The translations under genes were made by a program, and so were the position numbers. From Leucocoprinus leucothites (Eukaryota; Basidiomycota; Agaricomycetes; Agaricales; Agaricaceae), in assembly GCA_013368445.1 (NCBI GenBank), contig JAACJO010000009.1, positions 62,001-126,000 on the forward strand: 64,000 nt of DNA. The letters are read 5' to 3'. The notes under the pieces were generated by a model, which was given only the letters and a program-made list of their open reading frames with translations, was not told where the DNA came from and made no database searches. How positions within the stretch are numbered: the stretch's first letter is position 1; each line of letters opens with the position of its first letter. Of the stretch, positions 21,901-33,960 are shown one piece after another.

Positions 21901-24469
21901 TCATGCTTTTTCGGTACTTTGAACATGTCCCTCATCAAGATTATTAAGCTTATCTTCGTCCCTATCTAGTCTCCTAACGGAGAACCAGAACAAGACGCCG
22001 GCGACGCCAGCTAAAACACCCATTACGCCGTAGTTCCAAACGAGGAGTGGATCCGTCGATAAAGCTACGTGACAAAGAGACGAGTATCAGGGGGTGTTTG
22101 ATTGATAGGGTCCAATGTAGCACTCACCGACGAAAGCTTCGCCGAGGGCAGAAGCCAACGCAGACGTGAACAAGAACACAGCCATCACCAGAGATCGCAT
22201 GTTCTTTGGGGCTTTGGTGAATGCATACTCCAGTCCAGTGATGGAAGCAAAGATTTCACTGAACGCAATTAGCACGTACCTAAAACCGGGAGGTCAGGTG
22301 CGAGGAATAATGGAGCTACTAAAAGGACTTACGATCCTGACTGAATCCAGACATTCAGAGGTGACACGAGATTATTTCCATCGGCGTCTGTGCATGTTGC
22401 TGCTGAGTAGTGACATGGATTCGTCTACGAGCAAGTCAGTTGTCGTATCTCGACAAGCCATCAATGAGAACGGCGAACCTTATAAATATAATGTTGAAGC
22501 ACTAATCAAAACGGAATATGAGAATCATGTCGAGGGAGAATATCATCACAGCACAAACCAGCAGCCCAGACCATGGACATCGCGCCTGAGGAAAATGTCA
22601 ATAAATACTGTCATCATGAAAAAATGCATCAAAATCTCACCCATGAAGAATCCTCCAGTGATTTTCTTCAAGGCGGAGAAATTGACCTTGGCTCTTCGGA
22701 GAGCAGGGTAAATCTGAAAGCCAGCAACCAATTTATGATCAGTGGGGCTGACGAGACTAGAAATACCACTCGATGCCTACCAGAAGGTCGCAGACAGGAA
22801 TAAAGATAATGAGAGCAATAGGGTCAAGGTTGGAAAGAACGTCATTGGGGAGACCATGCGTCGACATCGTCGCAGCCTGCGACAGCAGGTTGCTGTTGAT
22901 TTGGTTATAGGTGAGCCCTGCAAACAGGTCAGTAACTAGTACGTAATCACGGATCAGAGGAAAGAAAAAACTCACAATAAATCGGGAACCAACAGAAGAC
23001 TGCACAGGCCTTGAAACCTCTCCGAACCTCGTCGACCCATTGATCATCGAAGTTCATCCATATCGGTCGATCTTTCCCGTTAATCCGACTGGGTTTTGCG
23101 TTCTCCCAGAAATCGTCGGATCGGAGGTTGCGCCATGTCCGAATGGGGTTAATGCTCCACCGACCACGAGCCGCGTATTTCCATAGCCGGAGGGCAGTTG
23201 AAAAGACTGACCCGGTTGGAGGTGTTCGTGCATAGCGGTGTCGACCGTAGAAAAGAATGAAGGGGCAGAATAGGAAGATAATGGTGGGTAGGGTGTAGGC
23301 AAGCCAGAAGCCAACATACTAAGATAGTTTGAGCGTCATCGTGAGGATCATCCGAAGTTAAGAGACATACCTTCTCAGCATAAGTCATTGAAATTTGACC
23401 TATGACTGCTCCAATGTTGATGAAAAAATAGAAGTACTGCGGGGATTGAGTATTAGTATGAGCGGGAGGTTAGAAGACGGATGTATACGTACCATATACA
23501 TTCGGGAAACTGTCAGAGATGGGTCGACGAGAACCTTCTCGCCTCTCTTCGTTGTCACGACAAACAGCTTGTCCCGCTTGTACTGCTCGGCGATCAAGGG
23601 AGAAATGTTAGCTTTGAACAAGCCAGTTCCTATATGTCCGTCAGCGTGCAGTTGAGAGAACCAGTGGACAGCAAATGTACCTAACCCAGTGATAATCATC
23701 CCGACGATGAAAGCACCCAAAGCACCCTTTTCATCGATGACTCCAGGGAGGGCAGATACGATCAGAATGATATGTCCAAGAAGGGCGACGGCGACAGCGA
23801 CGCAAACGGTGTTGAAGCGCCCCCAACGGGTATCTGCGATCCAAGCGCCAAAGAGGGGAGTCACATAGCACCTAGAGCATGGTCAGACAGAAGACTGGAT
23901 GTGAGTATCCAGATGAGACGTACCAGAACTGGTAGAAGGTATTCAGGCCGGTCGCGGTTTGTTGACCAAGACCCAATGCTCCGGATTGCCCATCAGCGCC
24001 TCCAGCACCTGTATGAGACCCAGGAGGGAGCCCTTGTTGTATGAAATTCGTCTGATGGAGATGTATGAATACTGAGCTCCACAGTAAATCGATCTATTCG
24101 GAGACGTACGAAAACGACTTGGGAACCATAGAACTGGTTTCGTTAGTTTACATCTGTTATCTGGTGGCAATGAGTGGCACTCACTGAGAACCGCTCGGCG
24201 AGCTCCACAAAGGCAATAACTAGAATGATCTGGTCATGATGGAGTATCAACAGTCAGCATGAATGCGACGTACGATACGCATTCCAGGGTAGAGAATCAG
24301 CAACTCGCCGAAGCGTAACACGCTCCTCCTCTGTAGGGAAAGTCAGGCCTTCATGGGCATCGACAATGTCGGGAGGAAAGCTCTCATGGCTCTGTGAAGC
24401 CTTTTCATCAAGCTTGTCCGAGTGAACGACCGCAATGACTGCGGGGTCGTCGGTGTGGATGGTGGCCAT
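21901..24469 (-). CDS. PTR2: POT/PTR2-family proton-coupled peptide transporter, copy 1
   Basis: A plasma-membrane di/tripeptide-proton symporter of the POT (NRT1/PTR) family. The start ATG at 24469 opens MATIHTDDPAVIAVVHSDKL; the stop is at 21901. Roughly a dozen short introns are needed. Family motifs: FVELAERFS (ExxER proton-coupling motif), an adjoining 24-nt exon FYGSQVVF (24110-24133), TPLFGAWIADTRWGRFNTV (PTR2 signature), GLGTGLFKANISPLIAEQY, GLPNDVLSNLDPIALIIFIP and the late SEIFASITGLEYAFTKAPKN segment. No frame break was found, so it appears functional. It is head-to-head with a close paralogue at 26.6-29.0 kb sharing its intron positions, so the pair arose by an inverted duplication. 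It is probably under nitrogen control as in other fungi, though no decisive motif was identified. Confidence 0.88.
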
Positions 24470-26610
24470 GGAAGAGAGGGGGGTAAAGGAGCCGAAGTCG
24501 TGAAGCACCTGCGGGGTATTTTATATATGCAAGGACATTGATTATGCCGTTCCATTCGATTGACTCCAATGAGTTCAGTGGATACAGGGACCCGAATCTC
24601 CAGCGCTCCGATGACAAATGGACTCAAAATAGCTCGGGTCCTCCATGCGTTCTGGTAGCCCAATAGAGTTTCGGCATGAAATTCGCTTTTGCAACCTCAT
24701 GGTTACTGCTTGTAGGCCACAAGTCGTCCGTCCACGATGAATTGTTTTCTCGGCTCCGCCGCAGGAGGTATACGTAATAAGTTCTACTAGGGTTGGGCTC
24801 AATGACGTGCGAAGGTCTCAGGCCAAATTTTTACTGATCAATAATTTGCATTGGAGGGTTTAGAAAGTAGCGAAAGCTGTGAAGAGGATGAAGTTTTCAT
24901 CAATGGCTGTAGCCTGGGATGAAGGATGACTCCACCTTGCGGCTTGCGGAGTTGGTAGCGGCAACGTTCGGCTCTACACGTGACCTCTAGCTGATTCCTC
25001 GTCCAATTTCTACTAATAACACCCAGTACTAAGTCTCCTCCCTAACCCTTATAATCGACCATCAACTCATCTCGCCATACCCTCCCAAGTCTTTGCAGAG
25101 TATCAAACAACTGGAAAACCCCCTTGCCTTTTTCTTTCATCCAATCGTGCATTTTTCGTCGAGCATCACATTACACCTGCTTGTGTTCCATCCGATTCTC
25201 TCCCTACGCTGGTTATGCGCTCCCTTACCTGTGAGGACTAAGTAATATTGAAACGGACACTATGCTTCGCGGAGGTCGTCACCATATCAGCCTCCTTGTT
25301 CCCTTGTCCCCATTCTGACGCGAAAACAGCACAGTTGGCTAAGCTAGATCTGTTGAAGAGCGACCTTGTCCATACGGATCCGACAGGTCATAAACATGAC
25401 ATGGTGCGCTATGGGCTATTATCATAGAGTTTGTCCACTCCCTGGTTCTTGTCCTCCACTCCTGGCTCACATCTGCAGCCGGCTATTTCTTCCGGTGGCG
25501 GGCCCTCTTGACATATTCGGCATGATTTTCAGATGCAATTCTATCTGAACTCTTCGCTGGCAGAGGCTCCTGCCTTTTTGGAGTTGCCGTACCAGCATTT
25601 GGGCGTCTGTCAAAAATAGGGGCAGATAAAGTGAGATAAATTTGCCTTACTCCACCAAATTGTCAACCAGTCCGCTATCTACTCTAGACGTTTAATATTC
25701 GGCCTCTCTGAGAAGTACTAGTCCACAGATGGTATGCTCGCGAGCATGCAGTCGCTTTCTCAGGTCGTATGACACATACCTGTCGCTCTCTCTCGCAACT
25801 GACTGGACTCCGTCGCCATTAACCTCGTCAGGTAATTCATTTTACGGAATCAGTCGTCGGAGCAAGTTCTTCAATTGAAACCCTTCAGGCGAATCACATT
25901 TCATCCAAACTGTCCTCATGGTCGAGACGAGAACTCAATGACCTGGCTGCCGAGCTAAAAATAGGACCAGACTCATGCCTGGTGGGGGAGGTACACATGC
26001 TTCCCAACTGCTGACTTGGCTATTTCTGTCTCGTCCCCGTTTCTGGATCACCGTGAGGAGCATCACTGTGTCAGAGAACTGCACAACTGGATGCCAATGC
26101 AATCAATCTAGCTGTATTCTCTCTTGTTCGCTCTCCATACTTCTTGTACTGATAATCCTTGCAGCATCAATGGCGTCTTCTCCATTCTAATGGTCATCAT
26201 TTACTGGCTTCTGACGCCGACATTTCTAGATCCGGTCCAGATCGAACTCATGATATCATATTGCTAGAGGCCCTGCGAAAACAGACCCCAGATAAGCCAG
26301 GATCTCGGACATGATGCGACCCACTCACGCTCCCACCAATGCTTGGCACATATCGCACCAACAAACCGCGAACATCCCCCTTAGAATGCTATTTTTAGCG
26401 TGACGTCCTGCCAAACACTTCCACCAGCACATGCTTCTGTTACCCGCTGAATAAAAATGGTTTGGCGGGTTCGCTTCTTCCCAGGGACTCGTACCTGTGA
26501 CTGGGGAAAGGATATAAGTACTATCTCTCCCATTGTTCCACGCGAGGTCACCTCATCCCCCAACTTATCTCACTTTCCGGTGAAGGTCAGTCAAGATCTA
26601 CCTCAGAGCC
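24470..26610. other. 2.1-kb divergent promoter region between two peptide transporter genes
   Basis: No gene was recognised. Its length is unusual compared with the compact gaps to the left, and it should contain both transporter promoters and any shared nitrogen-responsive elements. Confidence 0.4.
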
Positions 26611-29019
26611 ATGACTTCTGTACAAGAAGACAACTCTATCGCTCCGATCAGTGAGGACAAGCACGTCGAGGCAGAGAAACAAGGAGCTTTGGGCTTGGGA
26701 GGCTCTTCTGCCTCTGACCTTGAGCATGAGCTGGATGGGATTCATGATGGCCTGGAGTTTCCAACGGAAGAGGAGAAGCGGACTTTGAGGCGTGTCGCCG
26801 ATTCAATCCCATGGGCAGCATACAGTAAGTAATTGATATATTTGCTGAAGCGCTGAAACCGGGTAATTCTAAATGTGTGATAGTGATTGCCCTCGTCGAA
26901 CTAGCGGAGCGGTTTTCGGTGTGTATCTATCATTAATTCCAGGTTAATCAGACTTCTGATTCGACTCAGTTTTACGGCTGTAGTGTGGTATTCGTGAGTA
27001 TCCACCTTGCAACCGCCTCCAATGACCAGACTGTAAACCCTCGTACAGACTAACTACATCCAACAACCGCTACCTCCCGGCTCAACTACCGGTGCTGGTG
27101 GTCTTAACGGCCAAGCCGGGGCCCTGGACATGGGACAACGTGCCTCCACCGGCCTTACGACCTTCTATCAATTCTGGTGCTTCTTTATCCTTGCGAAGGT
27201 TGAGCTTCGACTGACGTTCTTCAGGTGCTACATCACACCACTTTTGGGTGCCTATATCGCGGACACCTACTGGGGTCGTTACAAGACCATCTGCTGGGCA
27301 GTCTTCATCACTCTTATCGGCCATATCCTCCTTATTGTCGCTGCGGTCCCCAGCGTTATTACACATAAGGGTGCAATTGGCGCCTTCAGTGTCGCCCTCA
27401 TTGTTATGGGCCTAGGCAAGTCAATTTATAGGGTAACTGAGTCGAGTTCTAACGGTTCACTCGTAGGTACTGGTCTCTTCAAGTCCAACATTTCTCCATT
27501 AGTTGCAGAGCAATACCAACGTAAGAAACTTTTCGTGGTCACCACAAAAGATGGTGAGCGAGTCATTGTCGACCCTGCGATGACCATCTCTCGTGTATAC
27601 ATGGTAAGCTCATTGTCCCAACCTGTACTTCTCCATCCTGACTTTGGTCACCATTAGTACTTCTACCTCTTCATCAACGTCGGTGCTCTCATCGGTCAAA
27701 TCACAATGACTTACTCCGAAAAGGTACTTCGATTTTATTTTACCTGTGATGGTTGCTGATTTTCCTTGGCAAGTTCGTCGGCTTCTACCTGGCCTTCACC
27801 CTTCCCACTATTGTCTTCCTTCTCTGCCCTATCGTCCTCTGGCTTGGTCGCAACCGGTACCGTAGATCACCACCTACTGGTTCAGTTCTTGCGACTTCAC
27901 TTCGCCTGTTCGGATATGCTGCCCGCGGCCGCTGGAGCTTGAATCCATACAGGACTTACAAAAATATGACTCAGGATGATTTCTGGGAGAACGCCAAGCC
28001 CAGCAACATCAAAGGACAGAAGCCAGCTTGGATGACTTTCGATGACAAATGGGTGGATGAAGTTCGACGTGGTCTCAAAGCTTGCAGCGTGTTCCTCTGG
28101 TTCCCAATTTACTGTATGTTCACCCTAAGAACCGTTCTCATCTTGCGAAGAACTCATACCTTATCACAGGGCTCACCTACAATCAGCTGAACAACAACTT
28201 AACTTCCCAAGCTGCCACCATGGCTACCCACGGTCTACCCAATGATGTCCTGTCTAATCTTGATCCCTTCGCTCTCATCATTTTCATCCCGATATGCGAT
28301 CTCCTCGTAAGCCCTGTTTTTTTTTTCGCACTCCACTATTGATGCTGACCGTGGTTCCTGTCTCGGATAATGTTAGCTCTATCCCGCCCTCCGCCGCGCC
28401 GGTGTGAACTTCAGCGCTCTGAAGAAGATTACCCTTGGTTTCTTCACTGGATCTTTAGCTATGATTTGGGCTGCGGTCGTTCAACATTACATCTACAAGA
28501 CTAGCCCATGTGGATATAAAGCCAGCGATTGCACGGGTGAACATACCTCACCTCTGAACGTATGGATCCAGACCGGATCGTAAGTCTTGATGTAGACCTG
28601 TGTGCTCGGTGGATGATACTGATTGTATTCTCCCAGATACGTCCTTATCGCCTTTAGCGAAATTTTCGCATCGATCACAGGTCTGGAGTACGCTTTCACT
28701 AAGGCACCTCAGAACATGAAATCACTCGTTATGGCTGTATTCTTGTTCACTTCTGCGGTTGCTTCCGCTTTGGGCGAAGCTTTCGTCGGTACGTTTTTTT
28801 TGTATCTTCTTTCAACTTGGTATGAGAACGCTTACACGGGAATCCTTAATAGCACTCTCCTCGGACCCTCTACTTGTCTGGAACTACGGTGTGATGGCGG
28901 TTCTTGCATTTATCACTGGTATTCTTGTGTGGATTGCGGTTTGGCGTCTTGACACTCAAGAAGACGCCCTAAACAATATGGCCGAGGGTAACATGGTAGA
29001 TCCGAACAAGAAGAAGTAA
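26611..29019 (+). CDS. PTR2: POT/PTR2-family proton-coupled peptide transporter, copy 2
   Basis: Paralogue of the minus-strand transporter ending at 21,901. Exon 1 is 26611-26824, followed by 26884-26918 (ALVELAERFS, the ExxER motif) and a 24-nt exon 26970-26993 (FYGCSVVF). Further exons give TPLLGAYIADTYWGRYKTIC, GTGLFKSNISPLVAEQYQRK, KGQKPAWMTFDDKWVDEVRR, GLPNDVLSNLDPFALIIFIP, LALRRAGVNFSAL-like text, YVLIAFSEIFASITGLEYAF and the tail WNYGVMAVLAFITGILVWIA. The stop is at 29017-29019. The frame is open through all exons, twelve membrane helices are expected, and the acidic N-terminal tail and lysine-rich C-terminus (DPNKKK) face the cytosol. It imports small peptides with protons. Confidence 0.88.
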
Positions 29020-31078
29020 TAAATAATAGCCGTTCCAATTCTTTTCTATTTCCATGCCATTCTGAACGACTGGTGATGCTTCGAATATAATGCATTGATG
29101 CCCTTCTCATTTCTCTTCGGTTACCGGAGTATGCCTGGGCCCTGCGGAGTGCAGAAGCCGCCGTCAGAAGAATAATGAGAAATGTTATGTGTTTCACGTA
29201 CTAATGCAATGGTGGCAGCGGCTCGTGATATCATAGAGCAATGGTGAGTGCAGCAAAAGAAGCCTCGGTGTCACATGGCGTGCCGATCCCAGCACACGTT
29301 GTCAAGCGAATCGTGTGAAGCGCTCTCGAGAAAACTCCGTGTCTCTGTTTTGATGGTGTACAAACACCTCACTTCAATAAACTTATCCCGTCCCTCCCCT
29401 CGGCATTCCCACCAGAGTATGGAAATTCAAACAGTTCAATAGAAATAGACTCTTGGCATCAATAAATGTCAGTGATGTGTCACTGAGCTGTAAGCCGTTA
29501 AGAGCGAGATTATCAGGGGCCCACCCTATATCTTCCCGAGGAACTCAATCCCAGCGAGGTAACACTGGATTACTGCTTAGGTGCTATACTATGCATCTCC
29601 TCGCTCGTAGATCTCGGGGCAGAGAAGGAATTAACCATAAGTCACTCGATATTGAGTTTTCAACCATTCACTCGAGTTGCACAATTTCACATAATGACAC
29701 TTTGGGCGGGCCCATTGATGACACTCTCAGAATCGAACCTGGTTGGCTTAAATCCTCGGACGATTCTAGATTAGAATGACGTCTCGAGGAAATTTTGTGA
29801 GAAAGGGGGTTTACCCAATATGGGGGTACCTGCCAAGACCTCTGCAATGTCGGTATCGCCGTGTCTCAAGACAAGCTCCTTCAATCTTATATGAACAGAC
29901 AACAGCTGCTGAATATACGTCGGCATAGAGACTTATCCGTGTTATATCTAGTATTTAGCATCACGTCTACCCGCTGTCTCCTGGCTTTACAAGCAGGGTA
30001 TTCTCGTGCCAATATGGATGCCTGTATCTCGAGGAACGCCTATCAGTTTCCTCCCTGAGGACGGGATAGTCTTGGCGCACCTTCACCATATCAGGAGGTA
30101 TTTCCCTGAATTTCGAACTTAAATTAGAGAGGCATAGTGATCCGTCGGGCCTTCGGATGCTAAGTACATACGTCGGCTTGGTCACTTGGCATAGCAAACC
30201 TCACAGCGCCAAGTAAACTTGGTATATCCTTTAGTTCACCTTAAGCGCATTGGTGTTCGCATCCCCGCGAGGACGTCAACAACTTTTCAGCAATCATCGC
30301 CCGGGACTGAACGCAACATGAGAGTATAGCCCAAGTGTGGAGGGTCGAGAAGCCGCTGTCTGTCGTATCCTCTGTTTTAAAAGGGGTCCCCATCGGCGGT
30401 CAACTAAACAAACAAAAGCTTTATGTAGTAACTTGACATACTACATCTCAGTAACCGCTCGAAAGCTACAGGAAATGATCAGCAATTCAGTTATTCACGT
30501 GCTTGCCCGGTATGATGTAGTTGACGGGCGCCAAAATTCGTGTAAGTATATTGGACCAATTTTTGGTGAATTTGGTAAGGTAGCCATTGTTCATCTAATA
30601 GTGCCGCCATAGCCTGTCTTTTGCAACTCGGGCCAGGCTATAGTAGCCACACGCAGGATCACCTCACAACAGGCGGAGTCACAGCGAAGACTCTAATCTT
30701 GAATTCTATATTAGGCCAGGGAAAGGTAGCTAGTGCGTGATTTCCATATTCATGCTATTATCCATCATAATGATGCTTCGAGACTCCTTCATCTCTTGTT
30801 CAACACACCGCTCAGCGAGGAACAGGATCCAGAGTTTCCTTTCCACTGAATGTACATGAAATCTTTGATAGTATCATGATCCCGCTATATTAGCTATATA
30901 CGCAAGAATATCCAGGACTGATACCAGCTGCGGTCTGATCTTCTTAATTATCAATTCAGTCCCTCTAAAGATCATTCAGAAAGAACATGATCTCCCAGAT
31001 CAATTGAGATCTCTTCACACCTGGTCATGCCGCCACTGGCACTGATACCCCAAAATATACCACTTTGCGCGCCTATCC
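29020..31078. other. 2-kb intergenic region at the border of the duplicated zone
   Basis: No convincing gene. It separates the ordinary gene region from the repeat array starting with the second PBP gene. Several short frames lack motifs. Confidence 0.4.
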
Positions 31079-32461
31079 ATGCATCTAATCACATCTTCAC
31101 ATTCAGATCGCCAACTTCCCCAACACCGGATTCCAAGTCGTATCGTTACTTCTATCCCGCAACAAAGCGTGATATACCCAGGCCACTGCCCTCGATCTCA
31201 CAAGCATGTCCAGTCAACAACTGGCCAAGGTACAGCAACTCTTGCCACTGTGGACGTGAAACCTCGAAAGACCTATTACGGCGATTATCATGATCCCAAC
31301 AGGACAGTTGGGCTACGTATCGCCAACGGAGGAGCAGGTCAAGCTGGTTTGATTGGTGCTTGGGCAGATTCGTTTATTAATTATATGGTTAAGAAGAAAC
31401 AATTTGAACCTTTTGCGGTGAGTCTGTTTAATCCGAATGATGCTGGAGTGATGCTTATTGAAGTGGATATGTAAGTAGAGTGGTATTTAGGTGATACTAC
31501 GGAGAGTATCGCGTTCTTGGAGAACAAGGTCGTGGATGTTGCTGTTACGTATAACGAGGCTGCGGAGAGGCAACTTTATGAGATTGGATTGTTGTCGGCT
31601 TGGGTTTATGGCTTTCGCGTGAGTGTGATCCTATCTGAATTATCTGGTACGAATAATGTCTGATCCAATTTCCGTTGAAGGACCATTTTTACCTTGTAGG
31701 ACCAAGATCGAATCCAGCAGCCCTCGACAAAAGTGAAAATATCTTGAGCATGATCAAGAAGATTGTGAGGACCGGGAACGAACATTCCGTAGTGAGTATG
31801 ATGTTCCCGTGCCTTTAAATCCTATCCTTACTAACGGAACTAACTCTTGCTTTGTTTGTACTTCCGGAACAAAGCAACCACCTGTGGACAAACCACCTAC
31901 GCGGTTCCTATCTCGATATGACAAAAGCGCAACAAACATAAAAGAAAGTGAACTATTCATCAAAATCGGTCAGGTATGCTGACTTTGCTTCGTTCCCGAT
32001 TGGGCCCTATAAATGAAATTCGTTTCAACTCCTTTGAATTCTAGGTCCCGTGGGCATACGCATACTCGAAATGGTACCACCAATACCCCCGCTTCCCAAT
32101 CCAAGCACTCGAAGCTGCGTCGTTGCTCCACGAGTACACGCTCTCCGACCGTGGAATCTGGCTCTCCTCTTCCGCAGAAGTCCAATCTCGCCTTGAAATC
32201 TACAAACAAGGCCAAGATACCCCTGGCGATGAGGAGGAAGATATCCTACTGAATCCAGCGCATGTTTTAGTCGCGCAGGAAGAGAATATACTGAATAAAA
32301 GCATTGGGAAGGCGTTCGTGGTATGGGTGCAGTTGTATGATGCGGAGAATAGGGAGGGTGGGCAGTGGGTCGTTGAGCATTTCACGGGGTTTGCGCAGAC
32401 AGGGGAGACGAAGGAGCCATTGTATACCAGGGCGCCGAGTAACTGGAGCCCGTACAAGTAA
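31079..32461 (+). CDS. PBP-domain (TupA-like) protein, copy 2; N-terminus uncertain
   Basis: Close paralogue of the PBP gene at 14.7-15.9 kb: GLRIANGGAGQAGLIGAWAD, EWYLGDTTESIAFLENKVVD, VAVTYNEAAERQLYEIG, DHFYLVGPRSNPAALD, RFLSRYDKSATNIKESELFI, GQVPWAYAYSKWYHQ and FPIQALEAASLLHEYTLSDR. Intron positions match copy 1, but the first junction is not canonical: GCG|GTGAGT leads to a stop, and a frame-preserving join needs a GTCTGT donor. No signal peptide is visible in the chosen start (ATG 31079) or in the other frame upstream, whereas copy 1 has a clear one. It is either a cytosolic derivative, a gene with a missed 5' exon, or an early pseudogene. The stop is at 32459-32461. Confidence 0.6.
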
Positions 32462-33960
32462 TGAACACCTGTATCATGATACGTGGTGCATTCCAGGGGA
32501 AGAATTTTTCACGTAGACATTCGCGTGTGATATAGATGCAAGGCAGCAAAAGAATAAGGAAGATGAATGTAGCTCCGGGGTAGCACCGACGATCTTGGTT
32601 CTTCCTCCTCTTCTTCCACAGAGGGGGTTCTCGTTTATCACTGGAGCTGTTCTTGTCGACTTGTTTGCCATTCGTGTGGATTACAACGGATGAATGCTTC
32701 TGCCCCAGCGAGTACGTTTCTTTGACGTTGCCCTTGTTGGATTACTAGAAGGTTCTCCTGAAGCGCTGAAGACCAGGTGGGCGCAGGTTCAAATTCTGCA
32801 TCCATGAGAGTGACACTGCTTGATTTGAAATGACGGCATGCAGTCTGGAGAATACAACTCTATCCCTCTTCAAGTTTCTGGTAGTGTGGTGTCAGTACTG
32901 CTAAGAATGAGGGCGGTTTGACGTACGAGCTTGGAGGACCAGTGATTTGGCATTTGTTGTTGTCATTGCGCGAGCAGCATCTTGCGGGCAATCCGAACAA
33001 ATGATATCAACGTCGGTAAAGTGGTAAGAGCGTCAGGTAAAATTTGACGAACAAATGTTGAATATCTCGTGGAGCCACATAAGTCCGCACCCGAAGCCAC
33101 AACCCCACTCAACAGTGACCATCTCGGCATCGTCGCTCCCGCCAACTCTCTTGAGGCGACCCGCCAGATCTTCTTCACAGTTGCACCGTTCTTGGCGGCT
33201 CTAGCGTTCATCGACACTGAATCATGGTCAGTGCCAAGAGTGCTAATATAATTGGTTTCGAATACGGAGCCATTCCTGACTGCTGTTCAAACCAGAGCGC
33301 ATTATATACAAAAAGCCAGGTGAGGAGGGGTTGATGGGAGAGCGATGATGTGTACGGTTAGAGGGGAAGGCTGAGAATGTACTAGACGGGCAGGGAAGAA
33401 TGTAGCATGCGTTGTTGGGACAGGAGCGATTATGGTTTAGGCGCCAAAAAGAGATATACTGACACTGTTCAGTGTTCTACAATAGGCCTCCAGTCATAAC
33501 GAGTTTTAGAGAGATTCGCAGAGATGGCGTACCAATTTAAAAAACCCTTTTCGCTGTTCTCGTTCAGGATGATGGGCAGTCAATTCAGATGCAGAATACC
33601 ATCACCCCTCCGAAGTGGGGAAAGCAAGTATTAAGGACATTAATGTATGTCCTCCCTATGCACGTATATATAACTTGTGCGGGTCGAATGACGGTGTATC
33701 TAACTAGCTGAGTCAGAAATGGTGAGCTGCACTCTTTGGGTGGGGACAGGCTGTTCGCAAGGGGGATAGAGGTCGAAGTCTATCTTCAAGCTGGGTCAGA
33801 AGGAACACATCCTCTTTTGATTTTCCGTGACGAGCGGAGGTCAGAGGGGCGACTTGAAGGTGAGATCACTCGGAGAGGTGGATTCCATCAGGTGTTATTT
33901 ACTCTTGTTTGACTAGTCCTTGGTGTGAGCCACATAACGCGTCTCAGCTAACTTGAGTGC
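32462..33960. repeat. Duplicated blocks B and D, first copy
   Basis: Related copies lie at 42.8-44.6, 55.2-57.0 and 60.5-61.1 kb. A landmark is the segment with GCAAGGCAGCA near 32,540. On the minus strand short conserved frames can be read, clearest in the last copy: TEPSAPPGEPSSNPAQ followed by KKRARVDG, a basic nuclear-signal-like patch, and NNKxQxTGPPSS before a GTACGT donor. They look like exons of an unidentified gene. This copy lacks block C (43.1-43.56 kb). Confidence 0.45.

Noticed and set aside
29711..29780. tRNA-like GGTTCGATTC on the minus strand
   Set aside because: T-stem pairing is poor and the would-be acceptor strands do not pair.
31027..31293. Alternative plus-strand frame as a signal-peptide exon for PBP copy 2
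   Set aside because: It has no hydrophobic leader and no donor that joins it to the PBP frame.
32771..32806. tRNA-like T-arm (GCAGGTTCAAATTCTGC)
   Set aside because: The 5-bp stem and 7-nt loop look right, but no matching acceptor, D or anticodon arm can be placed upstream, and the other three copies of this block do not keep the stem.
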